Shown one piece after another: positions 24,301 to 32,096 of a stretch of 64,000 bases of DNA. Origin of the DNA: an uncultured Algibacter sp. GTDB taxonomy: Bacteria > Bacteroidota > Bacteroidia > Flavobacteriales > Flavobacteriaceae. Position numbers and translations under genes: made by a program. Below the pieces are notes generated by a model that searched no databases, was not told the DNA's origin, and was given only the letters and a program-made list of their open reading frames with translations. How positions within the stretch are numbered: position 1 is the first letter of the stretch; every line of letters begins with the position of its first letter. The stretch lies in NCBI RefSeq assembly GCF_947487605.1, contig NZ_CANKXK010000012.1:1-64000 (forward strand), in the 5' to 3' direction.

Positions 24301-27300
24301 CTCTCCTTTTGGACCTTTAATTTTAAAGTTCCATGTTTCGTCGGTTCCTGGCTGTAATTTGTCTCTAAACGTCGTGGTTTCAATATTCAAATTCGTTTTT
24401 GGATAAGGTACAGAAATAGCCTGTGTTCCCGATTTAAAACCGTTAAACGCAGCAAAACTATAATGCACAACAAAACCACCCATATCTTCTTTTGTTACAG
24501 GAATGGAGATCGTTTTTTTATTATTATTAAGCTGAATAATTTCGGTACTAATTATTTTTCTATCTTTTTCAATAACTATAGTTACTGCTACATTTTGAGC
24601 AGCAGAGGCAATCGTTATTAGAGCGTTATCTCCAGAGTTGTAACTTGGTTTGTCTGTTGAGATATTAAATAATTGATTGTCTGATAGAGTTTTATCTTGA
24701 CTACTAAATAGGTTTATTCTAGTCTCGTCTTTTACTAATTGACCAAATTTATCTTTACTACTTAATGTGATTATATATTGTCCTGATTCCCAGTTTTTTA
24801 TTTTTCCAAGTTTTAGTTCTTTAGAATCTTTAGTGTTAAATGGTTCTTCAAAAACTAAAGCGCCTTTTTGCCAATTATTAGAATTGTCCTCATTTTTATA
24901 AGCATCATATGGGAAGAGATTTTTAAACGCTTCTTCCGAAAGAGTTTGGTAATCTGGAGCTGCCCAAGGCCGTTTTCTTAAAACACTACTTGGTGCTTTT
25001 AACTTATAGATTTTTATGATCCCTTTTGCAGGAACAAATTCGTTATTTAAGTTTTTTGTGTCAATAGAAATTTTGTGATCCTTTCTAGTTTTATCTACAG
25101 CTTCGTCAATAATCATGTTAGCAGTTAATGCATGATAACCAACTTTTACAATAGTTGTCGCGCTTCGGGTTTCGCCATTTATATCGGTGACATCTGCAAT
25201 AATTTCATAATTAAAAATGGGTAAACTACTTTTATCTACACTTTGGTCTGGTTGTGCATTAAAAATAATGTCAAATTCACCTTTATCGTTAGTAATACTT
25301 TCTCCATGAGCAATTTCTTGTGGCTCACTATTAAACCAAGGACGATACCAGAAATACCATCGCGGATATTCCACTTTTCTATGCACTCTATATACCACTT
25401 TCGCATCGGTAATATTACTACCCGCATAAGCTAGAGCATTACCTTTTACTGTTACAGAATCATTAATTTTAAAGGTTTCTGTAACAGGTTTGAATTTAGT
25501 TTCAAACTTTGGTCGCTTATATTCTTCCACAGAGAAATAATGGTTTTCTCTTATAGCACCAATTGTTGAATATATTTCAATGTAATATTGCCCATTTAAG
25601 CCATTATTTGGTAAAATAAACTCACCAGAAATTGAGCCAAATTCATTGGTTTCAAAGTCTAATTCAGATAGTTTCTCTCCGTTAGTATTATGTAAAGTCG
25701 CAAAAATTGTTTCGTTAGTAAGAAGTTCAGACTTCCCATTATTCTTCTTAACTATTATTGATTTAAAATATACGGTTTGATTAGGTCTATAAATACTTCT
25801 ATCGGTAAACAAAAAAGATTTATAATGTGTTCTTTCTTTTTGAGGCTTATAATTTTGGCTTATATAGTAATTGCCAAAATAAGCTATATCATTATTGCCT
25901 TTTACTTTTACCACTACATTTCTTAACCAGCCATTGTCCTTCTTAATTTTAATTTGCCCTAAATTATTAGTAGTATAATTTTTAGAAATTAAGTTTCTAT
26001 TATTTCTTGATTTATAAGATAATTCGGCATTGGTATTACTAATAGGAGCGCCATTATTCCTATCTATAACTTGAAATATTTTGTATTGGGCTGTTTCAGT
26101 TTCTACTAATGCCATATTTGTAACCTGCATGTTTGCAAATGCAAAACTTTCTGAATTATCAGATGTTTTTGCAACAATTAGATATAAACCATTAACGAGT
26201 TTAGGTACAATTATTTCAGTAGTATGTGTTTGGTAATCATTTTCGTTTCGAAGCTTACTCTTCCAAGTTTTGTATGATTTCAGATTGTTTATAAAGACTA
26301 ATTGTTCGTCTTTTCTGTAAGTATTTTTAAATTTTTCAAGTTGATTTTTATTTAGTTTATAAATATTAAATTGAAGTGAATTTAAATTTTTATAGCTAAC
26401 TAATAAACGTGTATCTTTTTGAATAGGTAAATACACCTCTGTAGTTATTTGAAGTTCTTGTTGCTCAATTTGTCGTTTTAAAATAGCACATTTTTCAGCA
26501 CCTTTGCTTTCAAGAAAATTCCCAAGAACGTTACTGCAAATAGTAATGGCGTCTTTTGCTTTCCAGCGGTTTTTATCATCTAAACTGTTACTGTATTGCT
26601 TACTTTGTTGAAAATAGATAGCCGCAATTTCAAAGTCGTATAATGCCGCAATTTCATGATGTTTCAATTTATCTTTTTCAGCTTTAAGCGCATTTAGCAG
26701 AATGGTTTCTTTGTCGTTAAATGTTGCATGCTGATTTACAAATTTTAAGCGTTCAATATTTACATTAGCTAAGGCCAATGGTGTTTCGTCCTTTAAATGA
26801 AATTGAATTAAATCTTGATAGATTTTTAGAGCATTCAATTGTAATGATGTCGAATCTTTTGAAGCTATATTAATTTCTGAAAAGGTATTCACATCAGCTA
26901 AAAAATCTGGATTGTCAATCTCAAACTTGTAAGCAGGTTTTGTAATATGAGTTTCATTTGTTTTATAAAACGCTAGAGCATTATGACATAGAAAATCAAA
27001 TACTGTAGGTCGGTAAATTTTTGAATCTTTTTGAAGGTTAAGTATCTCGTTATACTTACTTAAAGGTTCTAATTGTAACATCAAACCATTTTGTAATGAG
27101 TTTTTAAAATGGCTATCAATTTCGTTAAAAAGTGTTTGTAAATCCCATGTTCTAAAATCAGTTTTAGTAACCTTTTCTGCTACTTTGGTTCGGTTATAAA
27201 ATTGCCACCTGTGCTGATTAAAATATTGCCAATATAAATTCGCAAGAATACTTTCTAAAACATTTTTTGTTGGGAATTTACTGTTATTAATTTCAGTTTT

Positions 27301-27567
27301 AAGATCACTAATAACTTTTAGTTGTGCTTCTTCCTCTAAAACCAAAACAAACTTGCTTTTAAAGAGCATCGTTTTTATAAGCTGCGATGCGTTATCCTCT
27401 TTTTTTGCTATTTCCGAAATTTGCTCAACAATATCCAAAGCAGACTTTGGTAATCCATCTATTTCGAGTTTTTCAACTTTTTCCCATAAATCATTGTAAT
27501 GCTTTAATTGGGCATTAGAAAAGGAAGCTAAAAGTATAATCATTAACAGAGATAGCGTATGTTTCAT
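21397..27567 (-). CDS. Alpha-2-macroglobulin family protein with SusC-like insert motifs
   Basis: At 2056 residues this is the longest gene here. A signal peptide (1-19) is followed by a helical N-terminal region (20-370), MG domains including the FTDRSIYRPNQTVYFKS MG2 signature near residue 590, and the alpha-2-macroglobulin core. The thioester-type motif C-N-E-Q lies near residue 1500, in ECNEQTFSKYY, followed by the helical thioester domain and a C-terminal MG/receptor-like domain. Such proteins trap foreign proteases in the periplasm. Near 1175-1220 there are unexpected motifs: IRIRGNASVSNALSRRVAGV resembles a TonB plug, and LDEVVVVGYG is the SusC linker motif. Two short GC-rich repeats are read through in frame (21822-21841 and about 23425-23443). 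It is transcribed alone. Confidence 0.88.
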   Translation of the reverse strand: MKHTLSLLMIILLASFSNAQLKHYNDLWEKVEKLEIDGLPKSALDIVEQISEIAKKEDNASQLIKTMLFKSKFVLVLEEEAQLKVISDLKTEINNSKFPTKNVLESILANLYWQYFNQHRWQFYNRTKVAEKVTKTDFRTWDLQTLFNEIDSHFKNSLQNGLMLQLEPLSKYNEILNLQKDSKIYRPTVFDFLCHNALAFYKTNETHITKPAYKFEIDNPDFLADVNTFSEINIASKDSTSLQLNALKIYQDLIQFHLKDETPLALANVNIERLKFVNQHATFNDKETILLNALKAEKDKLKHHEIAALYDFEIAAIYFQQSKQYSNSLDDKNRWKAKDAITICSNVLGNFLESKGAEKCAILKRQIEQQELQITTEVYLPIQKDTRLLVSYKNLNSLQFNIYKLNKNQLEKFKNTYRKDEQLVFINNLKSYKTWKSKLRNENDYQTHTTEIIVPKLVNGLYLIVAKTSDNSESFAFANMQVTNMALVETETAQYKIFQVIDRNNGAPISNTNAELSYKSRNNRNLISKNYTTNNLGQIKIKKDNGWLRNVVVKVKGNNDIAYFGNYYISQNYKPQKERTHYKSFLFTDRSIYRPNQTVYFKSIIVKKNNGKSELLTNETIFATLHNTNGEKLSELDFETNEFGSISGEFILPNNGLNGQYYIEIYSTIGAIRENHYFSVEEYKRPKFETKFKPVTETFKINDSVTVKGNALAYAGSNITDAKVVYRVHRKVEYPRWYFWYRPWFNSEPQEIAHGESITNDKGEFDIIFNAQPDQSVDKSSLPIFNYEIIADVTDINGETRSATTIVKVGYHALTANMIIDEAVDKTRKDHKISIDTKNLNNEFVPAKGIIKIYKLKAPSSVLRKRPWAAPDYQTLSEEAFKNLFPYDAYKNEDNSNNWQKGALVFEEPFNTKDSKELKLGKIKNWESGQYIITLSSKDKFGQLVKDETRINLFSSQDKTLSDNQLFNISTDKPSYNSGDNALITIASAAQNVAVTIVIEKDRKIISTEIIQLNNNKKTISIPVTKEDMGGFVVHYSFAAFNGFKSGTQAISVPYPKTNLNIETTTFRDKLQPGTDETWNFKIKGPKGEQVSAELLASMYDASLDQFKSHSWVFNPINNPLYYSNNRSNANQSFGTQNFRVYQDRFRANYSRQSYDQLNWFGFSFRYNHSIRIRGNASVSNALSRRVAGVQIVSDEMEVQESVLMMESDDNLDEVVVVGYGEKSKKDSAKQLNAGEDLHDSILENEQDKPNFNNIKIRKNLQETAFFFPQLKTDEAGNVSFSFTTPEALTQWKLQLLAHTKTLESVTQSLTAITQKELMVIPNTPRFLREGDQITLSTKIANLTETQLSGQAVLILTDAVSVDNISQKLIINSNNSLPSGKMVKPERDFIVDAKGNTQVSWNLSIPDDVQAVQYKIIAKSEAFSDGEQNVLPVLYNRMLVTETLPMWVKSNQTKTFTLDKLKTNTSTTLKNHKLTLEMTSNPAWYAVQALPYLMEYPYECNEQTFSKYYANALASHIANSNPRIQEVFNQWRNTDALLSNLEKNQELKSILIQETPWLRDAQSETEQKKRIALLFDLNKMNNELQLAISKLKNNQMPSGGWSWFNGGYENRYITQHIITGFGHLKKLNVIQNNNEKSMIQKAINYLDNEFVKEYKDIRKYDANVNLNKDHLSYTQLHYLYMRSFYPEIKKPDEVIEISKYYQTQIQKYWLSRSLYSKGLMTLVSNRMNDSKTTSKILKSLKETSITTDELGMYWKSNTNSWYWYQAPIETQALLIEVFSETGSVIQSDAKNLETIDALKIWLLKNKQTNRWKTTKATTEAIYVLLLQGSDWLSVTDMVDVIIGGQKINPSKLEDVTVEAGTGYYKTAWNSSEIKPEMGTVTIAKKGNGIAWGSLYWQYFEDLDKITSADLPDGSQEHPLKLKKKLFLKKNTDTGEEISEINKNTQLKVGDLVRVRIELRSDRNMEFIHMKDMRASGLEPINVLSQYKWQDGLGYYESTKDASTNFFFDYLPKGIYVFEYDLRVNNAGNMSNGITTIQSMYAPEYSNHSEGTRITIK
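21822..21841. repeat. Palindromic repeat inside the macroglobulin gene
   Basis: CCTGACTGCCGTCAGGCAGG contains two overlapping inverted repeats (CCTGAC/GTCAGG and CTGCC/GGCAG). It is translated in frame as part of ADLPDGSQE near residue 1910. It looks like a dispersed intergenic hairpin that has settled in a coding region. Confidence 0.5.
23425..23443. repeat. Second in-frame hairpin repeat in the macroglobulin gene
   Basis: TCTTTCCCGAAGGGAGAGA is an imperfect inverted repeat (TCCC/GGGA core) and is followed on its left by another CCCTCTC-type arm at 23406-23412. It encodes the SLPSGKMVKPERDF segment near residues 1375-1388. The GC content is higher than in flanking DNA. Confidence 0.4.
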
Positions 27568-27749
27568 TTGTTAAATTTATTACCAATGTACTTTCAAAAG
27601 CTATACCAAAAAACAACTAATGAGCGAACTATGTATTTGGTTGAGTGAAGTTAGGTTTTTTAATTATAAAATAGAAGCGAACTTTTAAGCGTTATTATTA
27701 AAATTTGCTCACGAAAGGTTATTTTTGTGCTTTCGACTTATTATTTGCT

Positions 27750-28700
27750 ATGAAGAAAATGTTGTTTCTATTTCTATGTCCTATAATGGCTATTGGTCAA
27801 TCTAATCTAGATTCGATTGAGGCTTTATTTCAACAAAAGAAGTATAAAAAAGCAGAAACAATAATCGAAACGTATTTAGAAACACATCCAAATAATTTAG
27901 AAGCTATAGAATTGTTAGGCGATGCCTTTGGTCATCAAAAAAAATGGAATGAGGCCATTGATGCATATGAAAAATTGGTAGATGCAGATGATGATAATGC
28001 TAACTATCATTATAAATATGGCGGCGTTTTAGGCATGAAGGCTTTGGAGAATAAATTTAAAGCCATTGGTTTTATTGGTGATATTAAATCTTCTTTCACA
28101 AAAGCAACAGAATTAGATAAAAATCATATTCCTGCAAGGTGGGCACTAGTAGAATTGTATATGCAATTACCAGGTATTTTTGGTGGTAGCAAAAGCAAAT
28201 CACTAAAGTATGCCGAAGAACTTGAAAGACTTTCAACCGTTGATGGTTATCTTGCAAAAGGCTATGTTTATGAGTATGATAATAAGCCAGAGTTAGCCGA
28301 AAAATATTATAAAATGGCAATCAAAGAAGGAGGTTCTTTAACCTGTTTTAATAAACTTACAGATCTTTACGAAAGTGAAAATGAACCCGAAAAAGCAATC
28401 AAAAACATAGAAAAGGCACAACAAAAGCACCAACGAAACGCACTGCATTATCAAATAGGCAAGGTGTCTGCAGAGTATAATGTTGAGTTGCAAAAGGGTG
28501 AGCAGTGTCTTAAAAAATATATAAAAAATTATTCAGAAGAAGACGGTGTTCCCAAAGCTTGGGCGCACTATCGATTGGCACAAATACATGCACATCAAAA
28601 AAACAAAGCAGAGGCTTTAAAGTATATAGATTTGGCGATTGCCGAACTTCCTAAAATAAAGCCGTTTAAGGATCAAAAAGAGAAAATTTTACACCTTTAA
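27750..28700 (+). CDS. Tetratricopeptide-repeat protein with signal peptide
   Basis: The 316-residue product begins with a signal peptide (MKKMLFLFLCPIMAIGQ) and then carries about six TPR-type helical pairs: KKYKKAETIIETYLETHPNN, KKWNEAIDAYEKLVDADDDN, a less regular stretch in the middle and HQKNKAEALKYIDLAIAELP at the end. It is probably periplasmic and acts in protein binding; the partner is unknown. I chose the ATG at 27750, since the longer frame from TTG 27705 would put charged residues before the signal peptide. Confidence 0.75.
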   Translation: MKKMLFLFLCPIMAIGQSNLDSIEALFQQKKYKKAETIIETYLETHPNNLEAIELLGDAFGHQKKWNEAIDAYEKLVDADDDNANYHYKYGGVLGMKALENKFKAIGFIGDIKSSFTKATELDKNHIPARWALVELYMQLPGIFGGSKSKSLKYAEELERLSTVDGYLAKGYVYEYDNKPELAEKYYKMAIKEGGSLTCFNKLTDLYESENEPEKAIKNIEKAQQKHQRNALHYQIGKVSAEYNVELQKGEQCLKKYIKNYSEEDGVPKAWAHYRLAQIHAHQKNKAEALKYIDLAIAELPKIKPFKDQKEKILHL

Positions 28701-28704
28701 TATT

Positions 28705-28790
28705 TGGGCGTTACCACAAGGGTCGCGCTTTTCATTGCAATCTTTTAGTTCGTGCCTCACAAAAAGGATTTTCATTGCAATCGCTAACGC
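28705..28790. repeat. Dispersed intergenic repeat, full-length copy (GGGCGTTACC type)
   Basis: About 85 bases starting with GGGCGTTACC and GGGTCGCGC and ending in ATCGCTAACGC. It contains a 14-bp direct repeat, TTTTCATTGCAATC, at 28729-28742 and 28769-28782. The opening matches the copy at 1101-1138. Similar REP-like sequences are widespread in flavobacterial intergenic DNA, from my recollection of the group. Confidence 0.6.
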
Positions 28791-28810
28791 AAAAACTTCA
28801 TGATAAATAA

Positions 28811-28842
28811 TTTGGAATTTGATATTTGGAACTTGATATTTG
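28811..28842. repeat. 14-bp tandem repeat before mpl
   Basis: TTTGGAATTTGATA (28811-28824) and TTTGGAACTTGATA (28825-28838) are followed by a partial third unit TTTG. It ends 4 bases before the mpl start codon, so copy-number changes would alter the promoter or leader. Confidence 0.7.
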
Positions 28843-28846
28843 TTTC

Positions 28847-30202
28847 ATGAATGTACATTTTATAGCTATTGGAGGTTCTGCTATGCATAATTTAGCTTTA
28901 GCACTACACAATAAAGGATATAAAGTAACTGGAAGTGACGATACTATTTTTGAACCATCAAAATCCAGATTAGACGCTAAAGGTTTGTTGCCAGAAGTGT
29001 TTGGTTGGTATCCCGAAAAAATCACTCAAAATTTAGATGCCATTGTTTTAGGCATGCATGCTAAAAAAGATAACCCCGAATTATTGAAAGCTCAAGAATT
29101 AGGTTTAAAAATCTACAGCTATCCAGAGTTTTTATATGAACAATCTAAATATAAAACGCGGGTTGTAATAGGAGGGAGTCATGGTAAAACAACCATTACT
29201 TCTATGATACTTCATGTTATGCATTACCATGATTGCGATGTCGACTATATGGTAGGAGCACAACTGGAGGGTTTCGATGTTATGGTAAAGCTAACCGAAG
29301 ACAACGATTTTATTGTTTTAGAAGGCGATGAGTATTTAAGCTCACCAATAGATAGACGTCCTAAGTTTCATTTATACAAACCAAATATTGCGTTGCTAAG
29401 TGGTATTGCATGGGATCATATAAATGTATTTCCAACCTTTGAAAATTATGTAGAACAGTTTAGCATATTTGTAGATTCTATTGTAAGTGGCGGAAGTATT
29501 AGCTATAACGAAGAAGACCACGAAGTTAAGTGCGTAGTAGAAGCGAGTGAAAATACAATTAGAAAACTACCTTATAAAACACCTAATTACTCGGTTAAAA
29601 ACGGTGAAACCCTATTAGAAACACCCGAAGGTGATTTACCTATTGCTGTATTTGGAAAACATAACCTCAATAATTTAGCTGGAGCAAAATGGATTTGCCA
29701 GCATATGGGTATAGATGAGGATGATTTTTACGAAGCCATAGCTACTTTTAAAGGAGCTAGTAAACGCTTAGAAAAAATAGCAGAAAGTAAAACCAGCGTA
29801 GCGTATAAAGATTTTGCACACTCCCCAAGTAAGGTAGAAGCAACAACCCAAGCGGTAAAAGAACAGTATAGCAACAGAACCTTAGTTGCTTGTTTAGAAT
29901 TACACACATACAGTAGTTTAAATGCCAATTTTTTAAAAGAATATAAAGGCGCGCTAGATGCTGCCGATGTTCCTGTTGTGTTTTATTCTCCACATGCGGT
30001 TGAAATTAAGAAGTTAGAAGAGGTTACTCACGACCAAATAGCCAGTGCTTTTAAACGCGACGATTTAATTATTTATACCAATCCAGACGATTTTAAAGAC
30101 TTTCTTTTTTCTCAAGATTTTAATAATAAAGCATTGCTTTTAATGAGTTCTGGGAATTATGGTGGTTTAGATTTTGATGAGGTTAAAGGGTTGATAGAAT
30201 GA
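28847..30202 (+). CDS. mpl: UDP-MurNAc tripeptide ligase Mpl (peptidoglycan recycling)
   Basis: The 451-residue Mur ligase attaches recovered L-Ala-D-Glu-meso-DAP tripeptide to UDP-MurNAc. The N-terminal UDP-binding domain opens with MNVHFIAIGGSAMHNLALALHNKGY, close to MurC; the ATP loop GGSHGKTT lies near residue 110; LEGDEYLSSPIDRRPKF, typical of Mpl, follows near 165; and the C-terminal domain carries DFAHSPSK and LELHTYSSLN. I chose ATG 28847 over an upstream in-frame ATG at 28826 that would extend into a tandem repeat. Length and motifs are complete. Confidence 0.93.
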   Translation: MNVHFIAIGGSAMHNLALALHNKGYKVTGSDDTIFEPSKSRLDAKGLLPEVFGWYPEKITQNLDAIVLGMHAKKDNPELLKAQELGLKIYSYPEFLYEQSKYKTRVVIGGSHGKTTITSMILHVMHYHDCDVDYMVGAQLEGFDVMVKLTEDNDFIVLEGDEYLSSPIDRRPKFHLYKPNIALLSGIAWDHINVFPTFENYVEQFSIFVDSIVSGGSISYNEEDHEVKCVVEASENTIRKLPYKTPNYSVKNGETLLETPEGDLPIAVFGKHNLNNLAGAKWICQHMGIDEDDFYEAIATFKGASKRLEKIAESKTSVAYKDFAHSPSKVEATTQAVKEQYSNRTLVACLELHTYSSLNANFLKEYKGALDAADVPVVFYSPHAVEIKKLEEVTHDQIASAFKRDDLIIYTNPDDFKDFLFSQDFNNKALLLMSSGNYGGLDFDEVKGLIE

Positions 30203-30294
30203 TGTAATGCTGAGATTGTTAGTATTAATATTTTACTAAGAATATAGAAATATACTCCAGTTTAGACCGAATTAATTCAATTTTAGTGAGTTAA

Positions 30295-30495
30295 TTATCT
30301 TTTGTTTTTGTCTTTAGAGGGTTTGAATTTATCTTCCCACGAATCAATATAAATTTCGAACATTTTGATTTAATCTGGCACAGCTTCCATTCTTGGGTTG
30401 TCATGTTCTAAAAAACATATTTCTTTTAAGTGAGATTCCTCCTCACATGCTCAGCTTGGTATCTTCAAACAAAATATATTTTGTCCTCGAATTAC
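30295..30495 (-). pseudogene. Decayed protein fragment with two in-frame stops
   Basis: Read in one minus-strand frame, this stretch gives protein-like text: ACEEESHLKEICFLEHDNPR, MEAVPD, then a stop (30370-30372), then IKMFEIYIDSWEDKFKPSKD before the final stop. A second internal stop lies at 30451-30453, inside a 23-bp dispersed repeat. No family was recognised. The charged, helix-like composition is unlike AT-rich intergenic DNA, so I read it as a dead gene or a coding piece of a repeat element. The neighbouring 30604-30719 also has a fragment (IDLMIEVVDDKETLKNIVNY, minus strand), so the entire 517-base gap between mpl and the DUF1569 gene looks like decay. Confidence 0.35.
30439..30461. 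repeat. 23-bp dispersed repeat, copy in the decayed region
   Basis: It begins CTCCTCACATG and ends CTTGGTA and matches the copy between rpoA and rplQ (62857-62879) at 18 of 23 positions without gaps. Flanking bases GAT...ATC make the outer part an inverted repeat. Confidence 0.5.
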
Positions 30496-30719
30496 CTAAC
30501 TTCTACAGTAAGGGCACCATTTCTATATTAAAATAATTTAAAATTTTGATTGTCAATATTTTAATATATCGAACACACGTTATTTATATACTGGAGTTTC
30601 TAAGAAAGAGATTATAGTAATTAACGATATTTTTCAATGTCTCTTTATCATCAACAACTTCAATCATGAGATCGATGTTATTATTTTGATAGTGGTGATG
30701 GTGGGTATTTCAGAGATTG

Positions 30720-31163
30720 TTAAACTCCAAATTGTCTTAAATGGTGGTCTAAGTGTTTGTATTGCATTTGACCCCATTGCGCTGCAGTAAATTCACCAAA
30801 AGCAGGATGTGGATCCCATTCCTTTTTATCTTTATGTGTGTGCAATTCATTTAATAAAGAAACAAGTGTGGCTTTTTCTTCTACTAAACTTTTTAATTCC
30901 TTAGTTTTTAAAAATTTTGCAGTGGGCAAACCCTTACTCCATGGTTTATCGTTATAAAGAGATTTTTTAAAAAACACTTTTGCAAACCAACTTGGTTTCA
31001 TGCCGTAATCGTTCTTTTTCAAAATGATATTTAGAGGACCCTGGCAGTGCCATACCATTTGACCAACAGACATTTTACCCCAATTGGGTTTAGTCTCTTC
31101 ATTTAAAGTTTCTATGCGTTTTATAATTTCTTGATGAACTTCTGTATTAAATAAGGATTTCAT
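30720..31163 (-). CDS. DUF1569 (DinB-like) protein
   Basis: This 147-residue soluble protein shows the DUF1569 pattern: an N-terminal helix (MKSLFNTEVHQEIIKRIETL), KMSVGQMVWHCQGPLNIIL near residues 30-48 and the C-terminal HPAFGEFTAAQWGQMQYKHLDHHLRQF. The histidines in MVWHCQ, YKHLDHH resemble the metal triad of the DinB/YfiT four-helix fold, so a metal-dependent thiol-transfer or hydrolase activity is possible. The substrate is unknown. It stands alone and ends at a decayed region. Confidence 0.78.
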   Translation of the reverse strand: MKSLFNTEVHQEIIKRIETLNEETKPNWGKMSVGQMVWHCQGPLNIILKKNDYGMKPSWFAKVFFKKSLYNDKPWSKGLPTAKFLKTKELKSLVEEKATLVSLLNELHTHKDKKEWDPHPAFGEFTAAQWGQMQYKHLDHHLRQFGV

Positions 31164-31309
31164 TGCTAAAACGATTTTTAAATTGCACCTGAAATTTACA
31201 ATATTTATCTTTACTCACTAAGTGAGATTTTAGTTTTTTATGCTTATCTCTTTAGTAAAATTAATTTTAAACAAATTTCTTGTGTTCTTTTTCAAGATTA
31301 TTTGATTTT

Positions 31310-32008
31310 ATGTCGGAAAACAAAGCTTCTTTTTCAATTAAAAATTGGTCGCAAGATGACCAACCTAGAGAAAAATTACTTTACAAAGGAAAAGCGGCAT
31401 TAAGTGATGCAGAACTTGTAGCTATATTAATTGGTACTGGGAGCAGAGACGAGAGTGCTGTTGCTTTGTGTAAGCGCATTTTAGCAAGAGTAGATAATAA
31501 CTTGAGCGAGTTAGGCAAGCTCTCTCTTAAGCAGTTAATGGAGTTTAAAGGAATTGGTGAAGCTAAAGCAATTACTATTGCTGCTGCTTTAGAATTAGGT
31601 AGAAGGAGAAGAGAAGAAGCCGCATTGGAAAAAAATAAAATAACATCTAGTCTATCGGTTTTTGAATTGATGCAACCTGTAATTGGTGAGCTTCAACATG
31701 AAGAATTTTGGATTATCTATTTAAATAATTCCAATAAAGTTATCCAGAAAAATCAATTGAGCAAAGGCGGTATAACGGGGACATTGGTAGATGTTCGATT
31801 GGTATTAAAAAATGCTCTCGAGGTTGGAGCAACTGGATTAATATTGGTTCATAATCATCCATCAGGCACTTTAAAACCTAGCGTAGCCGATAAGCAAATA
31901 ACAACTAAACTTAAAAATGCTGCCGAAAGTTTGGATATAAAAGTGTTAGACCATCTAATAATAACAGAAAAAGCATACTTTAGTTTTGCGGATGAATCAC
32001 TATTGTGA
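31310..32008 (+). CDS. radC: RadC family JAB-domain protein
   Basis: The 232 residues comprise a helix-hairpin-helix region (about 20-90, with SDAELVAILIGTGSRDESAVAL and LMEFKGIGEAKAITIAAALELGRR) and a C-terminal JAB/MPN domain holding the zinc motif HNHPSG at residues 181-186. RadC was named for DNA repair, but its role is unproven; the JAB fold suggests a metal-dependent hydrolase. I chose ATG 31310; the longer frame begins with TTG and has no conserved extension. The downstream gene starts 88 bases later. Confidence 0.9.
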   Translation: MSENKASFSIKNWSQDDQPREKLLYKGKAALSDAELVAILIGTGSRDESAVALCKRILARVDNNLSELGKLSLKQLMEFKGIGEAKAITIAAALELGRRRREEAALEKNKITSSLSVFELMQPVIGELQHEEFWIIYLNNSNKVIQKNQLSKGGITGTLVDVRLVLKNALEVGATGLILVHNHPSGTLKPSVADKQITTKLKNAAESLDIKVLDHLIITEKAYFSFADESLL

Positions 32009-32096
32009 TAACAAAAAAACTAAATTCCAAAATCTCATCATAAAATATGATACAGCGACTGGAATTTAAAATTTTAAAATTTGGAATTTATAACTC

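Larger units (their letters stand above)
30243..30599. mobile_element. Candidate small inserted element flanked by CTAAGAA
   Basis: The 357-base stretch is flanked by a 7-bp direct repeat CTAAGAA (30236-30242 and 30600-30606), which could be a target duplication. Near each end lies ACTCCAGT (30254-30261) or its complement ACTGGAGT (30590-30597) in TATAGAAA/TATAT contexts. It carries no transposase. The termini are not exactly symmetric, and AT-rich DNA makes short matches frequent, so this is a hypothesis only. Confidence 0.3.
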
